Assembly: GCA_003132085.1 (NCBI GenBank)
Contig: PKWO01000440.1
Coordinates: forward strand, 1 to 8,183
Source: Oxalobacteraceae bacterium
Lineage (GTDB): Bacteria > Pseudomonadota > Gammaproteobacteria > Burkholderiales > Burkholderiaceae_D
Direction of reading: 5' to 3'
Length of the DNA stretch: 8,183 nucleotides
A program made the translations under genes and the position numbers. This document shows, piece after piece, positions 1 through 6,302 of this stretch. Position 1 is the stretch's first letter; every line of letters begins with the position of its first letter. Below the pieces are notes generated by a model. That model did not search any database. It was not told the origin of the DNA and saw only the letters and a program-made list of their open reading frames with translations.

Positions 1-785
1 AGGTTGCCGAGCACCATGCCGAAGCAATGGTACAGCGGCACCGGAATGCATAACCTGTCCTTCTCGGTCAGCCGCATTGCTTCGCCGATGAAAAAGCCAT
101 TGTTCAGAATATTGTGATGGGTCAACGTCGCGCCCTTCGGCGCGCCCGTGGTCCCCGACGTGAACTGGATATTGACCGCATCGTCGAATTGCAGGGTGGC
201 GGCGACATTGGCAAGGCGTGCGAGATCATCGGCGCCGATCGATTTGGACAAATCGCCGAAATTCAGCATGCCCGGGGTTTTGTCGGTGCCGAGACGGATC
301 ACCTGTTTCAGATGCGGCAGCCGATCCGAGCGCAAGGCGCCGGCTTCGCAATGGTGGATTTCGGGAACGACATCCTGCAGGATCGCAATATAGTCGCTGG
401 ACTTGAAGGCGGATGCCAGAATCAGCGCGCTGCATTGCACGTGGTCCAGCACGTATTCGAGCTCGGAACGGCGATAGGCCGGGTTGATATTCACCATGAT
501 CAGTCCGGCCTTGGCGGTGGCGAACTGGGTCAGCACCCATTCGGAGCAGTTTTGCGACCAGATGCCGATGCGGTCACCCGGGTTCAGGCCAAGCTTCAGC
601 AAGCCGGCTGCAAGATAGTTGACCTGCTGATGGAATTGCCGATAGGTCCAGCGCACATTTTGGTGCGCGACGATAAGCGCATCGTGCTCACCGAAGCGCT
701 CGACCACCGAGTCCAGATAATTGCCAATCGTTTCGCCAATCAGCGGCACCGGATGGGCACCGTGAACGTAGCTCAGCTGTTGCAT
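1..785 (-). CDS. AMP-forming acyl-CoA synthetase (FadD-like), N-terminal part, runs off left edge
   Basis: The protein is an ANL-superfamily enzyme that would activate a fatty or other carboxylic acid with ATP and then load it onto CoA, in the cytosol or at the membrane. The window holds 261 codons from the ATG at 785-783; the 3' half lies beyond position 1. The N-terminus reads MQQLSYVHGAHPVPLIGETI. The ATP/AMP-binding P-loop TSGTTGAPKG is at residues 209-218, followed by LTHHN. The segment GIWSQNCSEW followed by an AKAGLIMVNINPAYR-type stretch (residues 92-105) is typical of medium/long-chain acyl-CoA synthetases. The start is supported by AAGGAG (complement of 795-800), 9 nt upstream. Membership of the AMP-binding family is secure. 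The chain length of the substrate cannot be told from this half. A tandem 13-bp repeat lies about 45 nt upstream. Confidence 0.93.
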   Translation of the reverse strand, partial: MQQLSYVHGAHPVPLIGETIGNYLDSVVERFGEHDALIVAHQNVRWTYRQFHQQVNYLAAGLLKLGLNPGDRIGIWSQNCSEWVLTQFATAKAGLIMVNINPAYRRSELEYVLDHVQCSALILASAFKSSDYIAILQDVVPEIHHCEAGALRSDRLPHLKQVIRLGTDKTPGMLNFGDLSKSIGADDLARLANVAATLQFDDAVNIQFTSGTTGAPKGATLTHHNILNNGFFIGEAMRLTEKDRLCIPVPLYHCFGMVLGN

Positions 786-830
786 GGGGAGAATCTCCTT
801 GATATCTCAGATTGCGGCTCGCGCGATGTG

Positions 831-856
831 CGCAATCGATGCACGCAATCGATGCA
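831..856. repeat. Perfect tandem 13-bp direct repeat upstream of the acyl-CoA synthetase
   Basis: Two head-to-tail copies of CGCAATCGATGCA lie at 831-843 and 844-856. Each contains the palindromic core ATCGAT and a near-symmetric TGCATCGATTGCG on the other strand. They sit 46-71 bases upstream of the acyl-CoA synthetase start, in the leader or promoter zone. Tandem operator sites for a transcription factor are plausible; a simple duplication is the alternative. No regulator is recognised. Confidence 0.5.
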
Positions 857-1295
857 ATTCACAACACGAAAATTATTTCTTCACAAGCCGCCAACCCAAT
901 TGCGCCGGCAGGCCGAAATGCCTCGTTGCCGGGCAGGGTGATCGGCAATGACGGTTCATTTTAGTAGATATTCAAAACTTTCAGGTTTTCTTCAGGCACC
1001 GCGCACTGCGGAAAACTGCGGTAGATTGTAAATTTTGCTCAAAGACGCTGTCGGGAAGTGCGGATAAAGGGCTGGTTACCGAGGACACGGCGAGCGCGCA
1101 GTGCGCCTAGGTCGAAATCAGAATCCCCGGGTGGCATCGTGGTCGAACCACTTAAGCGGGCAGGGGATATTGCCCTACCGGGTGCACTGTTGCTCAAGCA
1201 TGTTCGGGCGCGCCCGGCCAGCTTTGCCGCCGGGAACAACTGGCCGCCGCAGGTGCTGGTGGAGCGTGGCGGACTGCCACAACGAATTGCCAAAA
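857..1295. other. Gene-poor stretch between acyl-CoA synthetase and BON gene
   Basis: No convincing gene was found here on either strand. Bases 950-1050 are A+T-rich and could hold promoter elements. Bases 1058-1290 are GC-rich and open in several frames, but none has a ribosome binding site or a recognisable family motif. An imperfect dyad with GGCCAG and CTGGCC arms lies at roughly 1216-1245, just past the BON stop on the minus strand. It lacks a T-run, so it is not called a terminator. The GC-rich block could be a decayed coding remnant. Confidence 0.4.
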
Positions 1296-1949
1296 TCAAA
1301 TGCCGATGCCGATATTGTTTTCCACCTTTGTTATCCCAGGGGCTGACCATGCTGCAGCTTCGGCCTGTTCCTTTTCCGCCCATGATTGAACATGACCGCC
1401 CAGAATAACGGTGCCGCCCTCAGTCTCGATCGAAATATGGTTAGCATCGAGTTGCGCATTGCGCATAATAGCGCTTTGAATCTTTGCCCTGATGTCCGAT
1501 GCTTTAACAGGGGGCTTGACAATAATCTTGTTGAGAATCCCCTTCACGCCGAGCATGGATTTTAGGGCGTCTTCGGCAGCAGCTCGCTGATAGTGCCAAT
1601 CGACCTCCCCATCAAGGGTGACCCTTCCATCTTCAACAATAAGCTGCACCCGGTCCCTTGGTACCAATACATGGAGTTGTAGCGCCAGAAGGGCAGATTC
1701 GGCAATGTCCAAATCGCTTCGTTCAGAGGATCCTGGGAGCTTGACGTCAAGCTCATCAACCACCGCTTTGACGTTAGCTACCCGTTTCACGATGCGTTCC
1801 GATATCTTCTTCTCGAAATAACTCGTCACGTATCCCGTCAGCGTTACGATACCTTCCTTGACCGCAACCCCAATATGAGAAGAATCCAAGGACGGATCCC
1901 ATAGAAGTTCTTGCGTTACCTTTTGTTGCAGATCACTGTTGGTATTCAT
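1296..1949 (-). CDS. Cytoplasmic three-BON-domain stress protein
   Basis: The 217-residue protein consists almost wholly of three BON domains, at about residues 8-71, 80-146 and 151-216. Each shows the family pattern of a helix, a strand such as GIVTLTGYV, GRVTLDGEV or GTVILGGHV with the conserved Gly, a second helix, and a closing strand ending in a V-rich segment. BON domains are small alpha/beta modules thought to bind phospholipid or other ligands. Family members include OsmY, which is periplasmic, and Kbp/YgaU. This protein has no signal peptide, so it is predicted cytoplasmic. The start ATG is preceded by AAGGAAAG (complement of 1956-1963). An FNR-type box and a -10 element lie upstream, suggesting induction at low oxygen. 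Its biochemical function is unknown; an envelope or anaerobic stress role is inferred from context. It is transcribed away from the tyrosinase terminator-like hairpin and is probably monocistronic. Confidence 0.93.
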   Translation of the reverse strand: MNTNSDLQQKVTQELLWDPSLDSSHIGVAVKEGIVTLTGYVTSYFEKKISERIVKRVANVKAVVDELDVKLPGSSERSDLDIAESALLALQLHVLVPRDRVQLIVEDGRVTLDGEVDWHYQRAAAEDALKSMLGVKGILNKIIVKPPVKASDIRAKIQSAIMRNAQLDANHISIETEGGTVILGGHVQSWAEKEQAEAAAWSAPGITKVENNIGIGI

Positions 1950-1983
1950 GGCAAACTTTCCTTGAATGAATGATTTTTCATTA

Positions 1984-2032
1984 GTGATTCATTCTAGGAA
2001 TCTGCGCGATTGTTCGCATTGATTTTCGTCAA
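1984..2032 (-). promoter_or_regulatory. Predicted FNR/CRP-family (anaerobic) class II promoter of the BON gene
   Basis: On the minus strand, TTGAC-GAAA-ATCAA (complement of 2019-2032) matches the FNR/ANR consensus TTGAT-N4-ATCAA with one mismatch. A -10 hexamer TAGAAT (complement of 1991-1996) follows. Counting the -10 as -12 to -7 puts the start of transcription at 1984 and the centre of the box at 2025.5, which is exactly -41.5, the standard class II FNR position. The leader would be about 34 nt. No good -35 is present, as expected when an activator replaces it. An inverted repeat GAATGAAT (1964-1971) / ATTCATTC (1987-1994) overlaps the -10 and start site and might bind a second factor. Which FNR-family protein acts here is not known. 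Confidence 0.6.
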
Positions 2033-2135
2033 ACAAAGTGACTGATGGCGTCGGCGCGATTTTGAAGGGGGGAGTGTGGTTATCAAGATTTCGGTGAGCT
2101 GCGCCAAGAAAACAGCTTTTTTTCGGTTATCGGTT

Positions 2136-2160
2136 GGGATGCGCGCGCAACGCGCATCCC
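2136..2160 (-). terminator. Strong hairpin downstream of tyrosinase, possible terminator lacking a U-tract
   Basis: A perfect 10-bp stem, GGGATGCGCG (2136-2145) and CGCGCATCCC (2151-2160), encloses a 5-nt loop and starts 19 nt past the tyrosinase stop codon. On the minus strand it is followed by an A-rich rather than T-rich run, so it is not a classical intrinsic terminator. It could stabilise the mRNA 3' end or work with Rho. Confidence 0.5.
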
Positions 2161-2179
2161 GCCGCCGCAACTGCGCTGA

Positions 2180-3793
2180 TTACTGAGGCTGCGCGGGCGT
2201 GGTTTCCAGCCGGATGTTGGAAACCACCACACCGGTGCCCGCCTTTTGCGCTTTCAGTTTCGTGCCGACCATCAGGTTGGTCGGCACGAAACGCACCAGC
2301 ACATCGTCGGCAGACGTGATGCCCAGTTCGGCAAGGTTGGACGTGACCTTATAAGTCAGGGTTCCCAGGGAGTCCGGTGAGCCGTCGTGCTCGTGATGCC
2401 CAACCGGGCCAAGGCCGAAATAGCTGAAAGTGGAGATATAGCTGGATTTCTTTGGGGCCGCCTTGCTGCTCAACAAGATCTTGTAGGTCAAAGCCGGCGA
2501 GCCGGTCAAGGCGACGTTTTCCAGGATCAGGTAGCTCTGGCCGGCTTCACGCGGCGCCTGGCTTGCCTCCAGGTTTTCGGCCTTTGGCGCGGACACCGCT
2601 TGTAGCGGCACATCTACGCTGCTGTTACCCAGCGTCACTGCTTTTTGCGTGCCCATGGGTGTACCTATCTTGAGTGGGCTGGTCAGCACGCGGGGCTGGC
2701 TGACCAACGCTTGCGCGGAAACCACAGGCTTCGCGTCGCAATTCCTCAGATTATCGTAGTTGACGGTTATTGTGCCATTGAACACGTCGGCGACAGTCCG
2801 CGTGACCTTGTTGCCGTTTTCATCGACAAAGGCATAGCTTTTTTCATACCAGGAGTCGGGCATCCCCAGATTCGCCTTGGCCCAGGCCAGATCGATCGGA
2901 TGACCGTTGGCTTTGCGGACCATCCAACATTGCCACAGGCGGTCGATATTGGCGTGGTGCATATAGAAAATCGGATCCAATCCCGCGATCGGCACGAATC
3001 CGATATCGGGCATCGTGCAGTCGGAGCCCGTTGCGCAATGCATTGCGCCGTGCGGCTGATTTTGCAGTTGATTAGAGAAGTTCGTGAAGTCGGGGTAATC
3101 GAAAGCCTTGGAAGCGTCCGCCGACGAAGGGTCCATGAAAGTGCTGTATTCGTTCAGACCGGGCGTACGGTATTCATTGAATAGCGTGCCGGCAGTCTTA
3201 CCGCGCACCAGCGACGGTAGGCAGATGCCTTTCGAGGCGGCCACATAATTGTCGTAATAGTTCCAGTACGGCAGCGCAAAATCGGGATATCCCGACTGCT
3301 TGCGCAGCGTACGCTCGAAGAAGTGCAGGTAGATACGGTGCCAGGGCAGGAAAAACAGGTTTCCATGTTGGCAGGTTCCCCAAATTTGATTGGTGAAACC
3401 GTCGTTTGGCACGTTGGTATTCGACATATGCGCGAAATACGCGTCGCAGGTGGCCTTGTCGTATTCGCTCAAGCACTGCGGCATGCGATAAGCGATATAT
3501 TGCGGCAAATTCGTCGCGTTGGCTCCCGTTCCGAAGTAGCCGTGCGTATTGGCCCAGTAGGCGAAACTGGTGCGGTATTTCGCGGACATTGGGTCGGCCT
3601 TGCTCTCAGAGCGCATGTTGGCGATCCCTTTTCGCAAGGCCTCAACCTTTTTCGGATCCTTGGAGAACTGCTCGACACTGATCCGCGCGGGGTCGGCCAG
3701 CGCAGCCGTCACGGCGCTCGCACCGACGATAGCTAAGGTCGATGCGAGCAACGCTAGCCGTTTTGCCGCTTTCTTGCCATCAAGCCATTGCAT
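2180..3793 (-). CDS. Exported tyrosinase / polyphenol oxidase with plant-PPO-like architecture
   Basis: This type-3 dicopper enzyme would oxidise monophenols and/or o-diphenols to o-quinones. The start chosen gives 537 residues, because GGAGAA (complement of 3797-3802) lies just before this ATG and a Sec-type signal peptide follows (KKAAKR n-region, hydrophobic residues 13-32, AxA-like ALA at 31-33). A longer frame 31 codons upstream lacks both. CuA ligands are probably H122, H143 (in CQHG) and H152 (in PWHR). C141-x-H143 matches the Cys-His thioether pattern of fungal tyrosinases. CuB ligands are H248 and H252 (PHGAMH) and H280 in DPIFYMHHANID, the tyrosinase signature. Residues about 312-338 (PDSWYEKSYAFVDENG) resemble the plant PPO DWL segment, and residues about 419-530 resemble the C-terminal KFDV shielding domain. 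In plants that domain covers the active site until cleaved. Residues 353-415 are a low-complexity linker. Tyrosinase identity is secure. Monophenolase versus diphenolase activity cannot be read from the sequence. Confidence 0.93.
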   Translation of the reverse strand: MQWLDGKKAAKRLALLASTLAIVGASAVTAALADPARISVEQFSKDPKKVEALRKGIANMRSESKADPMSAKYRTSFAYWANTHGYFGTGANATNLPQYIAYRMPQCLSEYDKATCDAYFAHMSNTNVPNDGFTNQIWGTCQHGNLFFLPWHRIYLHFFERTLRKQSGYPDFALPYWNYYDNYVAASKGICLPSLVRGKTAGTLFNEYRTPGLNEYSTFMDPSSADASKAFDYPDFTNFSNQLQNQPHGAMHCATGSDCTMPDIGFVPIAGLDPIFYMHHANIDRLWQCWMVRKANGHPIDLAWAKANLGMPDSWYEKSYAFVDENGNKVTRTVADVFNGTITVNYDNLRNCDAKPVVSAQALVSQPRVLTSPLKIGTPMGTQKAVTLGNSSVDVPLQAVSAPKAENLEASQAPREAGQSYLILENVALTGSPALTYKILLSSKAAPKKSSYISTFSYFGLGPVGHHEHDGSPDSLGTLTYKVTSNLAELGITSADDVLVRFVPTNLMVGTKLKAQKAGTGVVVSNIRLETTPAQPQ

Positions 3794-3874
3794 GTCTTCT
3801 CCGTTTGGTTTGGGAACCGCCAGATCATGGACAACAATGCGGCACCGGGTTGGCTGCCGCGCGCAGACAGCCGC

Positions 3875-3904
3875 ATTATCAGGCACTTCGACGGGTGATG
3901 TTAC
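3875..3904 (-). promoter_or_regulatory. Candidate sigma-70 promoter of the tyrosinase gene
   Basis: On the minus strand a -10-like GATAAT (complement of 3875-3880, 5 of 6 matches to TATAAT) is preceded, with an 18-bp spacer, by GTAACA (complement of 3899-3904, 4 of 6 to TTGACA). This would give a leader of about 75 nt before the tyrosinase ATG. It is the best pair in this spacer but only moderate in strength. Confidence 0.35.
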
Positions 3905-3922
3905 CTGTTAAGGTTTACAGGT
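3903..3922. promoter_or_regulatory. Dyad ACCTGT-N8-ACAGGT, candidate operator at the tyrosinase promoter
   Basis: Six-base perfect arms, ACCTGT (3903-3908) and ACAGGT (3917-3922), are separated by 8 bp. The left arm overlaps the putative -35 of the tyrosinase promoter. The 14-bp centre-to-centre spacing fits a dimeric regulator binding successive helical turns. The cognate regulator is unknown and is not encoded in this window. Confidence 0.4.
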
Positions 3923-4233
3923 GTGGCAAGGGCTTTGACCTTGATTTTCTGAATTTCGGGTCGGCACCTGTCAGCGATAGCTCACAAGCAACGCCGACAT
4001 ACCAGCGCTCGAGCCCTGAGGTAGCTAAGAAGCTGGTGGCGCCATTGCACGCGCTCCCGGGAGCTGCGTTTGCGACTGGCTGAGCGGAGAATCGCTGCCG
4101 CGCATATGTCGATCTCATTCAAATCGTCCGAATCGCGGTTTTCAATACATCTTTCCTTATGCGCGCCACCGAACCGAAGGTCGCCGCATCGAAGTGCATC
4201 ATATAGCAATCCGTTTCTCCTTGTAACTGATCA
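3923..4233. other. Divergent spacer between tyrosinase and dehydrogenase, no recognised gene
   Basis: Apart from the two dyads at its ends, no supported gene was found in this spacer. A plus-strand frame ending in TGA at 4081-4083 has codon-like G/C third positions over its last 25 or so residues (SPEVAKKLVAPLHALPGAAF), but it has no start, binding site or family match. It may be a coding remnant. The dehydrogenase frame also stays open upstream to 4070, but that extension has no ribosome binding site and no resemblance to aldehyde dehydrogenases. Confidence 0.4.
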
Positions 4234-4255
4234 CGCTCCGCAATATTGCGGAGCG
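4234..4255. promoter_or_regulatory. Perfect 22-bp palindrome upstream of the dehydrogenase, candidate operator
   Basis: The left half CGCTCCGCAAT (4234-4244) is an exact reverse complement of the right half ATTGCGGAGCG (4245-4255), with no spacer. It ends 39 nt before the dehydrogenase ATG. A weak -35-like TTGTAA (4221-4226) lies just upstream, so the palindrome may cover the -10 region and act as a repressor operator. As RNA it could form an 8-9 bp hairpin in the leader. It is not followed by a T-run, so it is not a terminator. Confidence 0.5.
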
Positions 4256-4294
4256 CGTAGCTTTTACAAAATTCCTCAGAAAGAGGTTTACATT

Positions 4295-5677
4295 ATGTCC
4301 TATCAAAGTATCAATCCGAATGACGGTAAGACCCTCAAAACATTTGAGCATCTCAGTAAAGCGCAACTTGAAAAGTCGTTGGCTACCGCAGAGTCATGTT
4401 TTCAGGCATGGAAACATACAAGCTACAAAGAACGTGCTGCTATAGTGGGTGAGGCATCAAAACTGATGCATGCGAACGTGGACGACTTCGCGAAGCTGGC
4501 AACTCTGGAGATGGGTAAGCGAATCGATGAGGCACGCGGCGAAGTAGAATTCAGCGCAGACATCCTAGCCTATTACGCGGAGCACGCCGAGAGTTTCCTT
4601 AAGCCCATAAAGTTGAATCCGAAAGTCGGTGAGGCCCACATGGAAAGTAGTCCATTTGGCGTGCTCTTCTGTGTTGAGCCGTGGAATTTTCCCTTTTACC
4701 AACTGGCGCGCGTCGCCGGTCCGCAGTTGATGGCCGGGAACGTGGTGGTGGTGAAACACGCAGGCTGTGTGCCGCAATGTGCGATTGCGTTCGAAAAACT
4801 TTGGATTGATGCCGGGGCCCCGGTCGGCGCTTACACTAACCTGTTGATTTCGCATGAACAGTCTGAGGCAGTTATCGACGATCCGCGCATCAGGGGTGTG
4901 GCTTTGACAGGCAGCGTCGCGGCAGGAAGGGCGGTCGCAGCCCGAGCCGGGCAAAACCTCAAGAAATCTTCGATGGAACTAGGTGGCAGCGATGCATTTA
5001 TCGTGCTCGACGATGCCGACCTCGCAAGAACTATTCCCTGGGCGGTTTGGGGGCGGATGTATAACGGCGGCCAAACCTGCTGCGCGGCCAAGCGTTTCAT
5101 TGTGCTCGACTCAATTGCCGATGAATTTCTTGAGAAATTCAAATCGGCACTATCCGCATTGAAGCCCGGCGATCCGATGGATGAAAAAACCACGCATGGT
5201 CCTTTGTCTACAGAGGACGCTTTGCTTCAATTGCTCAAGCAAGTGGATGGTGCAGTGAAACATGGCGCGAAACTCTTGATGGGCGGCAAGCGTCTCGACC
5301 GTCCCGGTTCGTTCATGGAGATCACCATTCTGACGGACATCAAACCTGACAACCCAGCCTTCCGTGACGAATTCTTCGGCCCAGTTGTTTCATTCTACCG
5401 GGTTAAGGACGAAGCAGCGGCGATCGCGCTCGCAAACGATTCCGACTTTGGCTTGGGCGGCTCGGTATTTACTAAAGACCTTGCACGCGGCAAACGTGTC
5501 GCCAGCCAAGTTGATACCGGAATGATGTTCATCAACAATATCGATTGGTCAGATGCCGAACTGCCATTCGGCGGGATCAAATATTCCGGTTACGGACGCG
5601 AATTGGGCAATATGGGCATACAAGAGTTTGTGAATAAGAAACTGGTTCGCATTGCCGATCACGACGCCCCGGCTTGA
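4295..5677 (+). CDS. NAD(P)-dependent succinate-semialdehyde dehydrogenase (Sad/GabD1-type aldehyde dehydrogenase)
   Basis: This is a 460-residue aldehyde dehydrogenase that would oxidise succinate semialdehyde to succinate, the last step of 4-aminobutyrate and related catabolism, in the cytosol. The usual residues are present: N131 in PWNFP, K154 in VVKHAG for cofactor binding, general base E228 in MELGGSDAF, catalytic C262 in GGQTCCAAKR, and EFFGPV at 359-364. The pattern ELGGSDxFIVLxDADL with GQxCxAAKRFI closely follows E. coli Sad (YneI), which is the reason for the substrate call. Length is normal for that subfamily. The start is chosen because AGAGG (4282-4286) lies 8 nt before this ATG and homology begins with a SINP-type motif. 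A second Cys follows the catalytic one, which is a minor oddity. The gene stands alone, divergent from the tyrosinase, with its own terminator. Other semialdehydes or aromatic aldehydes are possible substrates; no aminotransferase lies alongside. Confidence 0.88.
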   Translation: MSYQSINPNDGKTLKTFEHLSKAQLEKSLATAESCFQAWKHTSYKERAAIVGEASKLMHANVDDFAKLATLEMGKRIDEARGEVEFSADILAYYAEHAESFLKPIKLNPKVGEAHMESSPFGVLFCVEPWNFPFYQLARVAGPQLMAGNVVVVKHAGCVPQCAIAFEKLWIDAGAPVGAYTNLLISHEQSEAVIDDPRIRGVALTGSVAAGRAVAARAGQNLKKSSMELGGSDAFIVLDDADLARTIPWAVWGRMYNGGQTCCAAKRFIVLDSIADEFLEKFKSALSALKPGDPMDEKTTHGPLSTEDALLQLLKQVDGAVKHGAKLLMGGKRLDRPGSFMEITILTDIKPDNPAFRDEFFGPVVSFYRVKDEAAAIALANDSDFGLGGSVFTKDLARGKRVASQVDTGMMFINNIDWSDAELPFGGIKYSGYGRELGNMGIQEFVNKKLVRIADHDAPA

Positions 5678-5736
5678 TCAAAAACGGAAATCAAATCATA
5701 TACATCAACGTCGCAGGCCTGACGGAGAAGGATGCA

Positions 5737-5766
5737 CACGAGCGCCGGTGGCGCTCGTGCCTTTTG
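5737..5766 (+). terminator. Rho-independent terminator of the dehydrogenase gene
   Basis: A perfect 10-bp GC-rich stem, CACGAGCGCC (5737-5746) and GGCGCTCGTG (5750-5759), with a GGT loop is followed by CCTTTTGTGATTT. It begins 59 nt after the dehydrogenase stop codon. It also marks the last host-type feature before the mobile region. Confidence 0.85.
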
Positions 5767-5849
5767 TGATTTCAAAAAGACGGTTGCGGTGCAGTGCCGG
5801 AATACAGCCATTTGAGCCATGCAGCTATTGCAGCGAACCTACGCATACA

Positions 5850-5877
5850 ATTTTACATAATATAAATTATACGAAAT
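5850..5877. other. dif: dif-like XerC/XerD recombination site (chromosomal dif or prophage attL)
   Basis: The 28 bp have standard dif layout. The XerD-type arm ATTTTACATAA is at 5850-5860, the 6-bp centre TATAAA at 5861-5866, and the XerC-type arm TTATACGAAAT at 5867-5877. Compared by eye with the reverse complement of E. coli dif, about 22 of 28 positions agree, with the inner arm bases ACATAA and TTAT conserved. XerCD resolve chromosome dimers here, and filamentous phages such as CTXphi and the Xanthomonas phages Cf and phiLf integrate at this kind of site. The flanks fit: a host dehydrogenase and its terminator to the left, phage-type genes to the right. If it is the true dif, the window lies at the replication terminus. 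Confidence 0.75.
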
Positions 5878-5910
5878 TGCCGGTTGACCTAAACTTGCAT
5901 CGAACCACCA

Positions 5911-5936
5911 AACCGACACACAATAGTCGGTTTTTT
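5911..5936 (+). terminator. Terminator-like hairpin between dif and the phage regulator gene
   Basis: A 7-bp stem, AACCGAC (5911-5917) and GTCGGTT (5926-5932), with an 8-nt loop runs into TTTTTT (5931-5936). It lies just 18 nt before the HTH gene start and within 34 nt of the dif site. No coding gene lies between the dehydrogenase terminator and it. It may therefore insulate the element from host transcription, end a short RNA, or act as a leader attenuator. A replication-origin hairpin is another option. Confidence 0.65.
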
Positions 5937-5954
5937 CTTGCTCAAAGGAAAACC

Positions 5955-6302
5955 ATGAAATACCCTAACCTCAGATACGGAAACCCGACCGAATTCAGGC
6001 ATTATGCACAAAGCATGTCGCTGAAAGACCTAGCCAAACGTTTACGGAGATCAGAGCGATGCATCATGAACTGGATGAAGGAACGAGAAAGAATTCCATA
6101 CTGGGTGCCGGAACTGCTCCGGCTTCAGGACATGGAACACCGGGAAATGATGCGCCAAATGGGGATATACAAACTTCCGACGCGACTCGGAACAGTGACG
6201 AAAACGGGGATAATTTACGATTTACAAAAAGGCCCCTCGATCGAGCCAAAAACCACGCCCGACGCTTTGAATTCGGATTCACAGGCCCATTATTTTGGAT
6301 GA
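5955..6302 (+). CDS. Small helix-turn-helix protein of filamentous-phage type, putative regulator
   Basis: This 115-residue basic protein begins MKYPNLRYGNPTEFRHYAQS and carries a helix-turn-helix at about residues 21-48 (SLKDLAKRLRRSERCIMNWM). An IPYWVPELLRL segment follows, a pattern common in small DNA-binding proteins of beta- and gamma-proteobacterial filamentous prophages. The tail after residue 72 is not recognised. AAGGAA (5945-5950) is well placed before the ATG; the frame is open further upstream but crosses the dif site and the terminator hairpin, so that extension is rejected. It is the first gene of a plus-strand cassette and its stop overlaps the next start (ATGA). A repressor or excision/lysogeny regulator is a reasonable inference, and no target is known. 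No named family is claimed with certainty. Confidence 0.85.
   Translation: MKYPNLRYGNPTEFRHYAQSMSLKDLAKRLRRSERCIMNWMKERERIPYWVPELLRLQDMEHREMMRQMGIYKLPTRLGTVTKTGIIYDLQKGPSIEPKTTPDALNSDSQAHYFG

Noticed and set aside
114..941. Long plus-strand open frame of 275 codons
   Set aside because: It is the antisense shadow of the acyl-CoA synthetase, whose minus-strand frame has the AMP-binding P-loop and a ribosome binding site.
2085..2124. AGCTG...CAGCT followed by a T-run on the plus strand
   Set aside because: The stem is only about 5 bp with an 11-nt loop, and no plus-strand gene precedes it.
2645..3184. Plus-strand open frame of 179 codons
   Set aside because: Antisense shadow within the tyrosinase coding region, which carries all the copper motifs.
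3794..3886. 31-codon N-terminal extension of the tyrosinase
   Set aside because: It would bury the signal peptide, and only the internal ATG at 3793 has GGAGAA before it.
4070..4294. N-terminal extension of the dehydrogenase frame
   Set aside because: No ribosome binding site, no resemblance to aldehyde dehydrogenases, and it spans the 22-bp palindrome. The ATG at 4295 has a good AGAGG.
5652..5954. Upstream extension of the HTH frame
   Set aside because: It crosses the dehydrogenase terminator, the dif site and the second hairpin; AAGGAA marks the start at 5955.
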